From: an uncultured Clostridia bacterium
GTDB taxonomy: Bacteria > Bacillota > Clostridia > Christensenellales > Pumilibacteraceae
DNA length: 64,000 bases
Assembly (NCBI GenBank): GCA_944372345.1
Contig: CALVYT010000005.1
Location: 1-64,000, forward strand
Direction of reading: 5' to 3'
The position numbers and the translations under genes were made by a program. The notes below the pieces were generated by a model. The model saw only the letters and a list, made by a program, of their open reading frames with translations, searched no databases and was not told the DNA's origin. Shown here one piece after another: positions 8,584 to 15,770 of this stretch (positions within the stretch are counted from its first letter, which is position 1; each line of letters opens with the position of its first letter).

Positions 8584-9041
8584 TAAGCATAGTGCTCGTC
8601 GAGCCCGAGATACCCGAAAACACGGGCAATATCTCCCGCACCTGCGCGTGCACGGGAATGCCGCTCTATCTCGTCGGCAAACTCGGCTTCGAGATAACCG
8701 AATCGCGCCTGCGCCGCGCGGGACTGGACTATTGGGACAAGCTGACCGTCGAACGCGTGCCCGACCTGTCCGTTCTTACCGAACGCTTCGGCGAGGATAA
8801 ATTCTGGTATTTTTCCTCCAAAGCGCGCCGTTCCTTTGCGGACGCCGCCTATCCGTCCGACGCGTTCCTCGTGTTCGGAAAGGAGACCAAAGGTCTGCCG
8901 CCCGAACTCATAGCCGCCCATCCCGACCGCGCCGTGCGCATCCCCATGCGCCCGACCCTGCGCTGTCTGAATCTTTCCAACAGCGTGGCGGTGGCGGCGT
9001 ATGAGGCTTTACGCCAACACGATTATTTTAATATGCAGTAG
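8580..9041 (+). CDS. trmL: tRNA (cytidine(34)-2'-O)-methyltransferase TrmL
   Basis: A 153-residue minimal SPOUT methyltransferase that methylates the ribose of the wobble base of tRNA-Leu isoacceptors using SAM. Family signatures are LVEPEIPENTGNISRTC at the N-terminus (N14 region), FGKETKGLP in the middle (motif 2, ~98-106), and IPMRPTLRCLNLSNSVAVAAYE near the C-terminus, which forms the knot (quoted in part: LRCLNLSNSVAVAAYEALR). The length is normal. The start ATG 8580 overlaps the upstream stop (ATGA) with GGAGG before it. It is followed directly by a repeat block, not by a typical terminator. Confidence 0.93.
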   Translation: MISIVLVEPEIPENTGNISRTCACTGMPLYLVGKLGFEITESRLRRAGLDYWDKLTVERVPDLSVLTERFGEDKFWYFSSKARRSFADAAYPSDAFLVFGKETKGLPPELIAAHPDRAVRIPMRPTLRCLNLSNSVAVAAYEALRQHDYFNMQ

Positions 9042-9044
9042 GAG

Positions 9045-9640
9045 GGGAAGCCGCATAGCACCGCTGATGCGGGCTACGAGCTCAGTCACATACTCCGCCT
9101 CGTGCTACCGCACTTCGGCGACGATAGTATGCTCCTTCGCCTGTTGCCCGCCTGAGCGGCACTCTGCGCCTTCCGCTGTATCGGGGAATAGGATAAGACG
9201 GTCATAAATCGCCCGTTTGAATGACGGCAGGGCGGGCGGAGCAAATACAGCCCTTTCCGCCATAGCCATTTTTACGGGGCAGCAAACAGAGTAAACTTGC
9301 CTCCTGTGCCTCAATGCTTGAAACTCAAATAAGAAATCGCGCGCGGCTCGCCGCGCGCGTCTTATTCCTGTGTGAAACCTGTCTGCTGTTTAACGGAATT
9401 CGCAGCGAATGCGCAGAGATTTTTGTAGTGAATGCGGCGGTTATCGGAGCGTGCGGAGCGATAGCGGTCGGCGGTCCTTGCGGACGGCAAATGACGAGCC
9501 GACGATGAAACAGGCATTGCCCGTACCGCAGAAGTTCACAGCACCCGCCGTTAGGCGTGCGCCGACCCGAAACCGCCGCAGATTCGCAAAAAGATCGCGC
9601 AGGCGCGTCATAAGGGACGCGCCGTAGGCGCAACCGAAAG
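9045..9640. repeat. Composite dispersed intergenic repeat module, copy 1
   Basis: This 799-bp gap between convergent genes (9042-9840) has no credible gene. From left to right it holds: a 130-bp element bounded by imperfect inverted ends GGAAGCCGCA / TGCGCCTTCC (9045-9174); a ~140-bp segment starting ATAAGACGGTCATAAATC (9193-9330); a perfect 10-bp GC hairpin CGCGCGCGGC/GCCGCGCGCG (9339-9360); a TTCGCAGCGAATG stretch (9400-9412); a copy of the 1-340 repeat unit (9469-9560); and a GATTCGCAAAAAGATCGCGC-type end (9580-9640). The same parts occur in the same order at 58611-59440. Confidence 0.85.
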
Positions 9641-9830
9641 GGGTTTTTAAGTTTCTCGGAAAGGGTTCGGGGAGAACCATTTTTTCAAAGAGGGTTCTCC
9701 CCGATAAACACTTTTCCGAAAAAATTATAAATGCACTTTTAAGTTTCTCGGGAAAGGGTCAAGGAAAAACCGCTCTTTACAAAGAGGGTTTTCCCTTGAA
9801 AATTTCTCGGAAGAAAATTATAAAAGATTT
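9641..9830. repeat. Two tandem copies of a nested hairpin repeat
   Basis: Each copy starts TTAAGTTTCTCGG and ends in TTATAAA. Copy 1 has an 11-bp perfect stem CGGGGAGAACC (9668-9678) / GGTTCTCCCCG (9693-9703). Copy 2 has TCAAGGAAAAACC / GGTTTTCCCTTGA (one mismatch) capped by CTCTTT/AAAGAG. Three more copies with different stem sequences lie at 23626-23880. On the minus strand copy 2 could end the alarmone synthetase transcript. Confidence 0.8.
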
Positions 9831-9840
9831 TGAGTCGCTT

Positions 9841-10536
9841 CTACATTATACGGTCGCGCAGGGACTGCATGCGCACGTCGAGGGAGTAGGCGATGTCGGC
9901 GCATTCTTTGAGGTCGGCGGCGAGCAGTTCGGGCTCGGGTATCTCCTTTTTATATTTGATGTCGTGTTCGAGCGACGCCCAGAAGTCCATGGCGATCGTG
10001 CGGAACTGTACTTCCACGCGCACGAAATGTTTCTTTTCCGAGAAAAAGACGGGGACTTCGACGACCATATGATAGCTGCGGTAGCCGTTGGACTTGGGAT
10101 TTTTTATGTAGTCCTTGATCTTTATTACGGTGATGTCGTCCTGCTTGCCGAGCATGCCGGCGACGGTGTATATGTCGTCTATGTACTGGCAGATGATGCG
10201 TATGCCGGCGATGTCGTTGAGGTTCTGCGTCATGGACGCGAGGCTGAATTCGTGACCGCCGCGGCGCAGCTTGTCCATTATGCTTTCGGGGGACTTGACG
10301 CGGCTTTCGATATGATCTATCGGATTGCGCACGCGGCTTATAGACAGCTCCTCGTCGAGCACTTCGAATTTGGTCTGCACTTCGCGTATGGCGCAGCGGT
10401 AGAGCGTCATATGCCAGCGGAAGCCTTTGAGCGTTTCTATGACGACGGACGAATCCTTATCTTCGCCGAGCGCGTCGGCGAGCAGGCGGCGCACGTCTTT
10501 CGCGTTTGCGGGCAGAGCGTTGCGTTTTTCGGACAT
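9841..10536 (-). CDS. relQ: Small alarmone synthetase, RelQ/YjbM-type GTP pyrophosphokinase
   Basis: A 231-residue single-domain (p)ppGpp synthetase without hydrolase, TGS or ACT domains. Family motifs: SLASMTQNLNDIAGIRIIC (~100-118), GYRSYHMVVEVP (~150), and VEVQFRTIAMDFWASLEH (~173-190), including the acidic and Arg residues used for ATP/GTP binding. It would add to the long RelA/SpoT enzyme encoded elsewhere. The start at 10536 (MSEKRNALP) has GGAGAATAAC before it; longer upstream frames pass through the promoter. Its 3' end abuts the hairpin repeats. Confidence 0.9.
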   Translation of the reverse strand: MSEKRNALPANAKDVRRLLADALGEDKDSSVVIETLKGFRWHMTLYRCAIREVQTKFEVLDEELSISRVRNPIDHIESRVKSPESIMDKLRRGGHEFSLASMTQNLNDIAGIRIICQYIDDIYTVAGMLGKQDDITVIKIKDYIKNPKSNGYRSYHMVVEVPVFFSEKKHFVRVEVQFRTIAMDFWASLEHDIKYKKEIPEPELLAADLKECADIAYSLDVRMQSLRDRIM

Positions 10537-10597
10537 GTTATTCTCCTTATTTTCATTCGTATCCGCCGCGTCCGTGCGGTGCGGCGGTAACGAAAAC

Positions 10598-10626
10598 ATT
10601 ATACCACTTATTTTACCGCAGGTCAA
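10598..10626 (-). promoter_or_regulatory. Sigma-A promoter of relQ
   Basis: On the minus strand TTGACC (10626-10621), 17 bp, TATAAT (10603-10598), about 60 bp upstream of the start codon. Confidence 0.8.
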
Positions 10627-10706
10627 CCCGCTGCCGCTGATACGGCGGCGTGCGCAAAAGGTAATACGGCAGTGTGCGTGCAAGCGGGAAATTTGCCCCA
10701 ATTTGC

Positions 10707-10736
10707 TTGACTTATGGGCGCGGATTCATATATAAT
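10707..10736 (+). promoter_or_regulatory. Promoter of the rpmH operon
   Basis: TTGACT (10707-10712), 18 bp, TATAAT (10731-10736), 57 bp before the rpmH ATG. Confidence 0.75.
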
Positions 10737-10793
10737 GAGTCGGTAACATTATGCCCGACAGGGCAAATAACGGATAAAAGGAAGTCGACTTAA

Positions 10794-10946
10794 ATGAAAA
10801 GAACTTACCAGCCCAAGAAAAGAGCTCAGCGCAAAGTGCACGGGTTCAGAGCCAGAATGAAGACCGCGGCGGGCCGCAGAGTGCTCAAACGCCGTCGCGC
10901 CAAGGGCAGAAAGAATCTTACGCCCAAGCCCCTCGGCAGAGGCTGA
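10794..10946 (+). CDS. rpmH: 50S ribosomal protein L34
   Basis: A 50-residue basic protein beginning [19 protein letters not shown] and containing the family core [21 protein letters not shown]34 is usually 44 residues; this one carries a short extra tail ending [14 protein letters not shown] precedes ATG 10794. Its TGA shares a base with the rnpA start (TGATG). The rpmH-rnpA-yidD-yidC-jag order is the conserved block found next to the replication origin in most Firmicutes, but no dnaA or DnaA-box cluster is visible upstream here. Confidence 0.97.
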   Translation: MKRTYQPKKRAQRKVHGFRARMKTAAGRRVLKRRRAKGRKNLTPKPLGRG

Positions 10947-11287
10947 TGCTTGCAAAAGCGTTCAGACTGCGGCTGCGCGGCAGTTTCGCATATGTCAGAG
11001 CGCATGGAACGAAGTATAACGAACGTGCGCTCTCTTATGTCGTTGTGCGCGGCAGGGGAAAGCGCATAGGTTTTATCGTATCCAACAAAATAGGCAAGGC
11101 GACGAAGCGCAATCTCGTCAAGCGCCGTATGCGCGCCGCTGCGGGAGAACTGCTCGGTCGGGTACGCGACGGGCAGATGATATTCATAGCGCGCGGCGGC
11201 ATAACCTCGCTCGGTTATGCGGAGATAAAGCGTCAGATGGTATCCGTGCTGACGAAAGCGGGAATGTTCGCGGGCGGCGGAAAATGA
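10946..11287 (+). CDS. rnpA: Ribonuclease P protein component
   Basis: A 113-residue RnpA, the protein subunit that helps the RNA enzyme bind and cleave the 5' leader of pre-tRNAs. The fold's features are visible: an aromatic/basic N-terminus, and the RNR-type motif [21 protein letters not shown] (~52-72, Arg/Lys-rich helix; quoted in part as [13 protein letters not shown]). Length matches the family. The start overlaps the rpmH stop and the 3' end overlaps yidD by ATGA. Confidence 0.95.
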   Translation: MLAKAFRLRLRGSFAYVRAHGTKYNERALSYVVVRGRGKRIGFIVSNKIGKATKRNLVKRRMRAAAGELLGRVRDGQMIFIARGGITSLGYAEIKRQMVSVLTKAGMFAGGGK

Positions 11288-11586
11288 TACTTCGGAACAA
11301 AAAAAAGCTCACGCCGCTCCGCGTCGTGATCGGGATAGTAACGCTGAAATGGTTGTTTCAGGGGCTCATCCTACTGTATAAAAAGACGCTTTCGCGCGCG
11401 ATCGGCAAGTCGTGCATATATTACCCCACCTGTTCGAGCTATATGTATCAGGCGATAGAGGACTGGGGTACGATACCAGGAATAGTTATGGGAACGGCGC
11501 GGATACTGCGCTGCAACCCGCTGGCGGCGGGGGGCTACGATCCCGTTCCGTACAATCCCAAAGGAGATATGAAATGGCTGTATTGA
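11284..11586 (+). CDS. yidD: Membrane protein insertion efficiency factor YidD
   Basis: A 100-residue YidD. The diagnostic cysteine-rich core [19 protein letters not shown] and the following [17 protein letters not shown] are intact (about residues 43-61 and 74-90). Known members assist membrane insertion by YidC at the inner face of the membrane. It overlaps rnpA by ATGA at its start and yidC by 13 bases at its end. Confidence 0.95.
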   Translation: MILRNKKKLTPLRVVIGIVTLKWLFQGLILLYKKTLSRAIGKSCIYYPTCSSYMYQAIEDWGTIPGIVMGTARILRCNPLAAGGYDPVPYNPKGDMKWLY

Positions 11587-13028
11587 GCGGCATAGTCGCC
11601 GTGGTATGTTCCGCGGCAGCCGACATAACGGTTGATCCGTATACCACGTTCCCGTGGGCGTTGCTGCTCAACGGGGCGATGGGGGGCATAGGCTTCTATG
11701 CTCTTCGGATCATACTGCTCACCGTATGCCTCAAACTCATACTTTCGCCGCTCGACTTTTTCCAGCGCTATAAAATGCGCAAGAATCAGCTCATCACGAT
11801 GCGGCTCAAACCCCAGATGGAGAATCTGGAAAAGGCTTACGGCAACAATCCCAAAGTCTTGCAGCAGAAGCAGGCGGAACTCAACAAGCGCGAGGGTATG
11901 AGTTATCTCGCGAGCTGTCTGCCGATGATAGTCACTCTCGTCGTGTTTATGTGGCTGTGGTCTGCGATGCGCACGAATGCGGAATACAAGCAGTTCGACA
12001 ACTACGTTCGCATATACGAGCGTTACGACGCCGCGTACGTCCAGTCGTTCGGAAGCTACGACGACGGCGGCACGGAGGTCGGCTGGTTCGACGAAGAAAC
12101 GGACAAACTGCGCGCGTCTTACGGCGACGAGTTCATAGTCGCGTTCGACGAGGCGTTCGCAGCCGCTTACGACGGCGACGCGGAAGCGGCGAAAGACGCC
12201 GCGTATGCGGTCGCGGCGGCGGACGAAACGGTGACGGGCGCGGCGGAATCTGAAACGTCGTACTTCGAGCTTTTCGCGAAGTCGTATGCGGATACTTTTG
12301 CGGACTTCGTCGCCGACCACTCGGAGAGCGCGGGCGAAACTCTGTATGCCGCGGCTTCGGAAACGGCAAGGCTGAACGCGGCGGACAGGGTAACGAACGA
12401 TTACTGCACGGTCGCGGCGCAGACGGAAGCGTATGAATACTTCAACGGCATCGGCAAGTACGAGGGCGCGGGGTACGACTACGACTCCTTCCTGTGGATA
12501 CGCGACATATGGTCGCCGGACACGCCGTGGTCGAGCTCGGTCGCGGAGGACGGCAGCGATTTCGTTTCGCGCGTCGGAGCGTACGCTACGGACGCGTCCC
12601 GTTCGGGACTGACGCAGGAGCAGCTCGACGAGATCGTATCCTCTTACGATACGGTAATGGCGAAAGTGCTGGAAAGCGACGATACGGGGGTCAACGGCTA
12701 TCTCGTTCTGCCCGTGCTCGCGGTCGCGCTCAACATAGTTTCGCAGCTCATAATGCGTCGGCAGCAGAAAAAGAGCGGGCAGGACAACCAGCTCGGTCAG
12801 AATAAAGGCTGTATGACCGCTATGGTATTCGCGATGCCGCTGCTGATGGCGTACTTCGCATTCATCTACTGCGCGGCGTTCACGCTGTATATGGTGCTCA
12901 ACTCGACGATGAGTTTGCTGATAAACCTCGTGACCACCGCGATAACGCGTAAAATGATCCCCATCGAGGGCGCGCGCGGCGGAGTGGAGAAGCACGGCAG
13001 ACCGGATGTCGGAAACGCAAAGAAATGA
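11574..13028 (+). CDS. yidC: Membrane protein insertase YidC/Oxa1 with a large acidic insertion
   Basis: A 484-residue YidC, roughly 200 longer than usual Gram-positive members. Core features are present: first membrane helix (~37-58), the cytosolic hairpin with the groove Arg in [10 protein letters not shown] (~65-73), TM2 (~112-132), the FLWIRDIW...DTPW signature (~306-319), and three C-terminal helices to ~470. Between TM2 and that signature, residues ~140-305 form an Asp/Glu/Ala/Tyr-rich hydrophilic segment predicted outside the membrane. No convincing lipobox is seen. The start ATG 11574 has AAGGAG and lies inside yidD. Confidence 0.92.
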   Translation: MAVLSGIVAVVCSAAADITVDPYTTFPWALLLNGAMGGIGFYALRIILLTVCLKLILSPLDFFQRYKMRKNQLITMRLKPQMENLEKAYGNNPKVLQQKQAELNKREGMSYLASCLPMIVTLVVFMWLWSAMRTNAEYKQFDNYVRIYERYDAAYVQSFGSYDDGGTEVGWFDEETDKLRASYGDEFIVAFDEAFAAAYDGDAEAAKDAAYAVAAADETVTGAAESETSYFELFAKSYADTFADFVADHSESAGETLYAAASETARLNAADRVTNDYCTVAAQTEAYEYFNGIGKYEGAGYDYDSFLWIRDIWSPDTPWSSSVAEDGSDFVSRVGAYATDASRSGLTQEQLDEIVSSYDTVMAKVLESDDTGVNGYLVLPVLAVALNIVSQLIMRRQQKKSGQDNQLGQNKGCMTAMVFAMPLLMAYFAFIYCAAFTLYMVLNSTMSLLINLVTTAITRKMIPIEGARGGVEKHGRPDVGNAKK

Positions 13029-13059
13029 TCGCCCGTAACGCAAAGAAATGATCGCCCGT
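13014..13059. repeat. 23-bp tandem duplication spanning the yidC stop
   Basis: AACGCAAAGAAATGATCGCC... is repeated exactly (13014-13036 and 13037-13059). The first copy contains the yidC stop codon; the second lies in the yidC-jag gap. Confidence 0.9.
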
Positions 13060-13079
13060 CCGGGCGGAAGAGGTCGGAT

Positions 13080-14258
13080 TTGAAAGAGATAGTAGCCGTA
13101 GGAAAAGACATAGAACAGGCGCTTGCCGCAGGGCTCAAAGAGCTGGACTGCAAGCTGGACGACGTGGAAGTCAAGATACTCGAACATCCGGGCATTTTCT
13201 CCAAAGCGCGCGTTCGGCTCACTATCGGCGACGGCGGCAGACAGTCCGTTTCGGACATAATGCGCGACCTCGAAAAACGTGCGAAGAAAGACCGCCGCGG
13301 CGATAAACAGTCCGCGGACAGCCGCGATCGCCGCGACGGGCGCAACGAGCGCGCCGGTCAGCCGAATGCCGACAGACGTCAGGGCGCGGAAAAACAGCTG
13401 CAAAAGGGCGCTCAGCCGCAGCAGCAGGACAGACAGCTCCGCAGGGACGAGCAGCGCAGGCAGCAGAACTCGCAGCAGCCGCAGAAGAACGCTCAGCCGC
13501 AGCAGGATAAACAGTTGCAGAAGAGCTCTCAGCCGCAGCAGGATAAACAGCCGCAGAAGAGCGCACGGCAGCAGCCGGACGGACAGCAGAGCGAGCGCGG
13601 CGGATTCCGCAACGATTTCCGCGCGCAGCTCGAAGCGGCGAAGACGGACGGACAAATCCGTACCGACGCGGCGGAAAAGGCGGTAAGGTCCGAAAAGCAG
13701 GAGAAGCCGGATCGTCCGCGCGCGCAGCGCGACGTTCCTACCGAGGCGGTGAAAGCGGCGGAGGAATATCTGACGAAAGTGGTTTCGCTTATGGGTATAA
13801 CCTCGGAAACGGCGTGCACTGTGGAAAACGGCGAGATACACATAGAACTCAAATGCGACGACGCTCTCGTAATAGGGCGCAAGGGCGAAACGCTGGACGC
13901 GCTCGAATACCTTGCGACGCTCGCGGCGGCGGACGGGGACAAGTATTACCACGTCGATCTCGACTGCGGCGAATACCGCGTCCGCAGGAATGAAGCCATA
14001 CGCGCCGAAGCGATCGCGGCTGCGGACAAAGCGGCGGCGACCGGCAGACGCGTCGAGCTCGAACCGATGAGCAGCGCGAGCAGAAAGGAGGTCCACGCCG
14101 CTCTCGGCGGGCGCGACGACGTTATGACGCGCAGCGAAGGCAGAGAGCCCAACCGATACGTCGTGATAGTCCCGCGCACGCGCGGAGGCAAGAAAGGCGG
14201 CAGGAACGGAAAACACCGCCGCGGCAAACCGTCCTCCGGCGGAGCCGACAAACAATGA
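13080..14258 (+). CDS. jag: RNA-binding protein Jag (KhpB/EloR), with glutamine-rich linker
   Basis: A 392-residue Jag. Domains in order: Jag-N (~1-55, AVGKDIEQALAAGLKEL), a long Gln/Lys/Arg-rich linker (~65-200) built partly of imperfect QPQQDKQ repeats, a KH domain (~215-290, with GRKGETLDALEYL) and a C-terminal R3H domain (~300-370, RNEAIRAEAIAAADKA ... SEGREPNRYVVIVP). Jag binds RNA and influences cell elongation and division. The start is TTG 13080 after AAGAGG. The linker is much longer than usual; its DNA repeats could slip in replication. It overlaps the next gene by ATGA. Confidence 0.92.
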   Translation: MKEIVAVGKDIEQALAAGLKELDCKLDDVEVKILEHPGIFSKARVRLTIGDGGRQSVSDIMRDLEKRAKKDRRGDKQSADSRDRRDGRNERAGQPNADRRQGAEKQLQKGAQPQQQDRQLRRDEQRRQQNSQQPQKNAQPQQDKQLQKSSQPQQDKQPQKSARQQPDGQQSERGGFRNDFRAQLEAAKTDGQIRTDAAEKAVRSEKQEKPDRPRAQRDVPTEAVKAAEEYLTKVVSLMGITSETACTVENGEIHIELKCDDALVIGRKGETLDALEYLATLAAADGDKYYHVDLDCGEYRVRRNEAIRAEAIAAADKAAATGRRVELEPMSSASRKEVHAALGGRDDVMTRSEGREPNRYVVIVPRTRGGKKGGRNGKHRRGKPSSGGADKQ

Positions 14259-14830
14259 AAAAAACGATAATAGTCATAGTGGCAGGAGCGGCGGCAGCCG
14301 CTCTGTCATTCTTATTGGCGGGTATCGATAGCGAGATCGCGCAGAATATCCGCTGGGCGATGTTCACTGCGGGGCTGATAACGGTGTTCGTTGGCACGGT
14401 CGCGCTCGTATTCGTCATACGGTCGGGACAGAAACGCAAACTGCTGCCCGACGGCGCGGAATACCGCGTCAAAAGCTCGCTGATGTCCGCGCCCGAGATC
14501 TCGCTCTACCGCGTGCTTTGCGGTATGACGGAACGAACGAAATACGTCGTGCTGCCGCAGATCGCGCTCGTCTCCGTCATAGACAAGGTCAAAGGCGGCG
14601 GATTTCGCAACGAACTGTTCCGTATCGCCGATTTCTGTATCGCAGACGGGCGCACGTTCGAGCCGCTGCTCCTCATAGAGCTCAACGACGCGTCGCACAA
14701 GCGGGAAGAGCGCAAACTGCGCGACGACAAAGTGAACGCCATCTGTGAAGCCGCGGATCTGCCCGTCCTGACGATAGAACAGGGCGAACAGCCGCAGAAG
14801 ATCAGATCGATGCTCAAAAAATACCTGTAA
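14255..14830 (+). CDS. DUF2726 membrane protein
   Basis: A 191-residue protein with two N-terminal membrane segments (~5-22 and ~33-55) and a cytosolic DUF2726 domain (~70-190). The end of the domain shows the pattern IELNDASHKREERKLRDDK followed by EAADLPVLTI, which resembles a PD-(D/E)XK nuclease core; function is unknown. It overlaps jag by ATGA and is the last gene of the rpmH operon. Confidence 0.75.
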   Translation: MKKTIIVIVAGAAAAALSFLLAGIDSEIAQNIRWAMFTAGLITVFVGTVALVFVIRSGQKRKLLPDGAEYRVKSSLMSAPEISLYRVLCGMTERTKYVVLPQIALVSVIDKVKGGGFRNELFRIADFCIADGRTFEPLLLIELNDASHKREERKLRDDKVNAICEAADLPVLTIEQGEQPQKIRSMLKKYL

Positions 14831-14973
14831 CGGCGGAGCGTTCGGCAAGAGCCCGACGGCATTTGCAAGCCCGCGCCGCAAAACGCGAAATCCGCGGACG
14901 CCGCGCGAGCGGCGGGCGGGGGAGCGGTCGTTTCCGCGCTGCCCGTCGGCAAACGAGCCGCAAACAGGAGCGT

Positions 14974-15060
14974 AAAACGAAAAAGCTCCCGGATCGCGAA
15001 CGCAAAACGAAAAAGCTCCCGGATCGCGAACGCAAAACGAAAAGCCGCATAGACCGCGAT
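14974..15060. repeat. 30-bp tandem repeat (2.9 copies)
   Basis: Unit AAAACGAAAAAGCTCCCGGA... at 14974-15003 and 15004-15033 is identical; a partial, diverged third copy follows. The 326-bp gap 14831-15156 otherwise holds only the terminator at 15075. An Arg/Lys-rich open frame across it looks like a by-product of the repeat. Confidence 0.8.
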
Positions 15061-15074
15061 CGGAAATGCAAACG

Positions 15075-15105
15075 AAAAACAGCCCCTTTCGACGGGCTGT
15101 TTTTG
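15075..15105. terminator. Bidirectional intrinsic terminator
   Basis: AAAACAGCCC / GGGCTGTTTTT with a short loop; the A-tract and T-tract let it serve the rpmH operon from the left and the 83-residue gene from the right. Confidence 0.75.
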
Positions 15106-15156
15106 TAGTTTCCGCATTGTCGTTACTGTAAGGTCTGCCGACTGCAAGGTCTGCCG

Positions 15157-15408
15157 TCAGGCTTTCTTCGCGGACTTTTTCGCGGCGGGCTTTTTCTCCG
15201 CGGCGGGTTTCTTCGCAGTTGCTTTCTTCGCGGCGGGTTTCTTCGCAGCGGACTTCTTCATCGCGTCGTAAGCCTTGGCGCAGGGATTCTCCGCGGTCTT
15301 GTCGCACTTCGCGCAGAAATCGAAATCTCCGCAAAGGTCGTGCCCCGCCTGCTCGCTTTTGAGCCACTTATCGACGTCGAGCTCCGCCTGTTTCTTCGTA
15401 AGAGCCAT
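15157..15408 (-). CDS. Small protein with CXXC pairs and a lysine/alanine-rich histone-like tail
   Basis: An 83-residue protein. The N-terminal half (~1-50) is acidic to neutral with three cysteines, CGDFDFCAKC, plus one further Cys (AENPCAKAY), possibly binding a metal. The C-terminal third is almost only Lys and Ala in KKPAAKK-type repeats, like the tail of histone H1 or of bacterial histone H1-like proteins, suggesting DNA or RNA binding. I recognise no family. GGAGG precedes ATG 15408 and there is a good promoter upstream, so the gene is likely real and well expressed. Confidence 0.72.
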   Translation of the reverse strand: MALTKKQAELDVDKWLKSEQAGHDLCGDFDFCAKCDKTAENPCAKAYDAMKKSAAKKPAAKKATAKKPAAEKKPAAKKSAKKA

Positions 15409-15446
15409 TTTACCGTCCTCCTTCCTTTCACTTGTGATATACCGTG

Positions 15447-15475
15447 ATTATAGCTCTTGTGCGTCAATAAGTCAA
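15447..15475 (-). promoter_or_regulatory. Sigma-A promoter of the small basic protein gene
   Basis: Minus strand TTGACT (15475-15470), 17 bp, TATAAT (15452-15447). Confidence 0.8.
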
Positions 15476-15629
15476 GAAAAGGTGACGGCGCGGTAATAAA
15501 AGAATGCAAGTCGGCATAAAAGTGCTATAAAATGCCGCTATCGTTTCAGCCCGCCGCAGCGCCTTGTCTGCGCTTCCGCGCCTCCGCGGAAAAATTTTGA
15601 AAAATGCGTGCAAAGCGGGTCAAAATCGT

Positions 15630-15659
15630 TTGACTTTTCCCGCCGCCGCGGTATATAAT
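15630..15659 (+). promoter_or_regulatory. Promoter of glnA
   Basis: TTGACT (15630-15635), 18 bp, TATAAT (15654-15659); predicted start of transcription near 15666. The 362-bp gap 15409-15770 holds this promoter, the leader hairpin at 15667 and the promoter of the minus-strand gene. Confidence 0.75.
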
Positions 15660-15666
15660 ACGTGCG

Positions 15667-15712
15667 TAAGGCAAAGGTGCTGACGGTTTTTCCGTTAGTG
15701 CCTTATTTTTTT
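15667..15712 (+). promoter_or_regulatory. Terminator-like hairpin in the glnA leader
   Basis: TAAGGC (15667-15672) pairs with GCCTTA (15700-15705); inside, GCTGACGG pairs with CCGTTAGT (one or two G-T pairs) across a TTTTT loop; seven T follow (15706-15712). It sits right after the promoter and about 60 nt before the glnA start, so it would end transcription unless overridden. I see no match to a known riboswitch; antitermination of the ANTAR type, known for some clostridial glnA genes, is one possibility. Confidence 0.65.
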
Positions 15713-15770
15713 GGGAACGGGCGGCGTCCGCCGCGCGCGGAGCAAGACACGACAAAAGGAGAACGGAACA

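Noticed and set aside
9325-9680. Small open frames in the repeat block sharing a FAKRSRRRV-like translation with a frame near 59370
   Set aside because: The resemblance follows from the conserved DNA repeat; the frames have no ribosome binding site and unrelated ends.
10600-10794. Replication origin expected beside rpmH-rnpA
   Set aside because: No dnaA gene and no cluster of TTATCCACA-type boxes is visible between relQ and rpmH; the block can lie away from the origin in clostridia.
13400-13590. Regular DNA repeats in jag considered as a CRISPR array or minisatellite
   Set aside because: They are imperfect, in frame, and encode the Gln-rich linker of Jag; no spacers or cas genes.
11535-14255. 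Very long open frame (over 900 codons) on the minus strand across yidC and jag
   Set aside because: It is the mirror of two well-supported plus-strand genes in GC-rich DNA, is full of Arg/His runs, has no ribosome binding site and no recognisable domain.
14863-15108. Plus-strand Arg/Lys-rich open frame with KTKKLPDRER repeats
   Set aside because: It arises from the 30-bp tandem repeat, lacks a ribosome binding site and runs into a terminator.
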